Shown piece after piece: positions 5,289 to 6,185 of a DNA stretch of 6,185 nucleotides. A program made the translations under genes and the position numbers. The DNA comes from Caryophanales bacterium (GTDB lineage: Bacteria > Bacillota_I > Bacilli_A > RFN20 > CAG-826). Under the pieces are notes generated by a model. The model was not told the origin of the DNA. It worked only from the letters and a program-made list of their open reading frames with translations, and did no database searches. Position 1 is the first letter of the stretch. Each line of letters begins with the position of its first letter. The stretch is from NCBI GenBank assembly GCA_028726925.1, contig JAQYPI010000032.1, positions 1-6,185 of the forward strand. The letters run 5' to 3'.

Positions 5289-6185
5289 TTACATCAAGGA
5301 GCGATAAAGCGCGATGATGTCTTCCTTGGTCGGTTCCTTGGGATTGCCCGGGCGGCAGGCATCCGCCATGGCGCTGTCGGCAAGGAAGGAAAGGTCTTCT
5401 TCCTTCACGATTTCCTTGAGGGAGGTCGGGATGCCGACGTCGATGGAAAGGGCGCGGACCGCGTCGATCGCGGCTTTGCGGTATTCTTCCTGGCTCATGG
5501 CATCGACGCCTTCGACGCCCATCGCGCGGGCGATTTCGCGGTATTTCTCGCCCGTGGCTTCGGCGTTATAGGCCATGACGGTCGGGAGGAGGATGGCGTT
5601 AGCGACGCCGTGGGGGGTGTCATAGACGGCCCCGAGGGGGTGGGCCATCGAGTGGACGAGGCCAAGACCGACATTGGAGAAGCCCATGCCGGCGACGTAT
5701 TGGCCAAGGGCCATGCCTTCGCGGCCTTCGGGGGTGTTGTTCACCGCGCCGCGGAGGGATTTGGAGATGAGGCGGATGGCCTCGAGGTGGAACATGTCGG
5801 AGAGGGCCCAGGCGCCTTTGGTGATGTAGCCTTCGATCGCGTGGGTGAGGGCATCCATGCCGGTGGCGGCGGTGAGACCCTTCGGCATCGAGGACATCAT
5901 GTCGGGATCGATGATCGCGACGACCGGGATGTCATGGGGATCGACGCACACGAATTTGCGGTTCTTCTCGACGTCGGTGATGACGTAATTGATTGTGACT
6001 TCCGCGGCGGTGCCGGCGGTCGTCGGGATCGCGATGGTCGGGACGCAGGGATGCTTGGTCGGGGCGACGCCTTCGAGCGAACGGACGTCCGCGAATTCCG
6101 GGTTCGCGATGATGATGCCGATGGCTTTCGCGGTGTCCATGCTGGATCCCCCGCCGATCGCGATGATGGAATCAGCACCGCTCTT
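5289..6185 (-). CDS. fucO: Iron-dependent alcohol dehydrogenase, FucO-type lactaldehyde reductase, N-terminus missing
   Basis: The frame enters at the right edge and runs 298 residues to TAA at 5291-5289. It is a group III (iron-type) alcohol dehydrogenase. The NAD-binding GGGSSMD motif lies near the edge (visible residues 11-17), and the four metal ligands are D111, H115 (GMDALTHAIEGY), H178 (GLVHSMAHPLG) and H192 (TPHGVAN), with the same spacing as D196/H200/H263/H277 of E. coli FucO. Long stretches recall E. coli FucO closely, for example TAGTAAEVTINYVITD and GQYVAGMGFSNVGLGLVH. By that alignment about 85 N-terminal residues are outside the window. FucO reduces L-lactaldehyde to 1,2-propanediol with NADH during fucose or rhamnose fermentation. 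The exact substrate is inferred from similarity, and no sugar genes are visible here to confirm it. A GGGSSMD methionine (6140) is not the start, because the conserved frame continues upstream. Confidence 0.9.
   Translation of the reverse strand, partial: KSGADSIIAIGGGSSMDTAKAIGIIIANPEFADVRSLEGVAPTKHPCVPTIAIPTTAGTAAEVTINYVITDVEKNRKFVCVDPHDIPVVAIIDPDMMSSMPKGLTAATGMDALTHAIEGYITKGAWALSDMFHLEAIRLISKSLRGAVNNTPEGREGMALGQYVAGMGFSNVGLGLVHSMAHPLGAVYDTPHGVANAILLPTVMAYNAEATGEKYREIARAMGVEGVDAMSQEEYRKAAIDAVRALSIDVGIPTSLKEIVKEEDLSFLADSAMADACRPGNPKEPTKEDIIALYRSLM

Overview
The window is an ordinary-looking bacterial chromosomal segment. It is GC-rich by eye, and every gene I can support lies on the minus strand, so transcription runs from high to low coordinates. 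The perfectly placed CIRCE operator on groESL, the GroEL/TyrS sequence style and the sigma-A-type hexamers fit Bacillota (Bacilli- or Erysipelotrichia-like) best. That placement is an inference from style, not a phylogeny. TGA is used as a stop (groEL, the membrane protein gene), so the standard bacterial code applies.

Layout in transcription order: (1) 6185-5289, a FucO-type iron-dependent alcohol dehydrogenase (lactaldehyde/1,2-propanediol oxidoreductase) that lacks its N-terminus at the window edge and is closed by a strong terminator. (2) 5208-3171, a heat-shock unit: CIRCE operator overlapping a consensus -35, then groES, groEL and a palindromic terminator. (3) 3145-2564, an unrecognised two-helix membrane protein. 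(4) 2517-1267, tyrS (tyrosyl-tRNA synthetase), whose terminator overlaps its own stop codon. (5) 1031-348, an OmpR/PhoB-family response regulator with a degenerate receiver domain, followed by an overlapping TAATG junction and (6) 348-1, a GNAT-type acetyltransferase cut off by the left edge.

Functionally, GroES/GroEL form the chaperonin under presumed HrcA control and TyrS is housekeeping. The regulator-acetyltransferase pair looks like a small translationally coupled operon with no sensor kinase in view. The gaps (1032-1266, 2518-2563, 3146-3214, 5130-5288) are short and hold promoters, terminators and the CIRCE element. I see no mobile element, CRISPR array, tRNA or rRNA.

I found no clearly new system. 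The points most worth a second look are the regulator that has lost most of its phosphorylation pocket, the -10-like hexamers sitting 6-9 nt before three start codons (possible leaderless mRNAs), and a tiny reading frame with its own ribosome binding site that ends exactly on the groES start codon.
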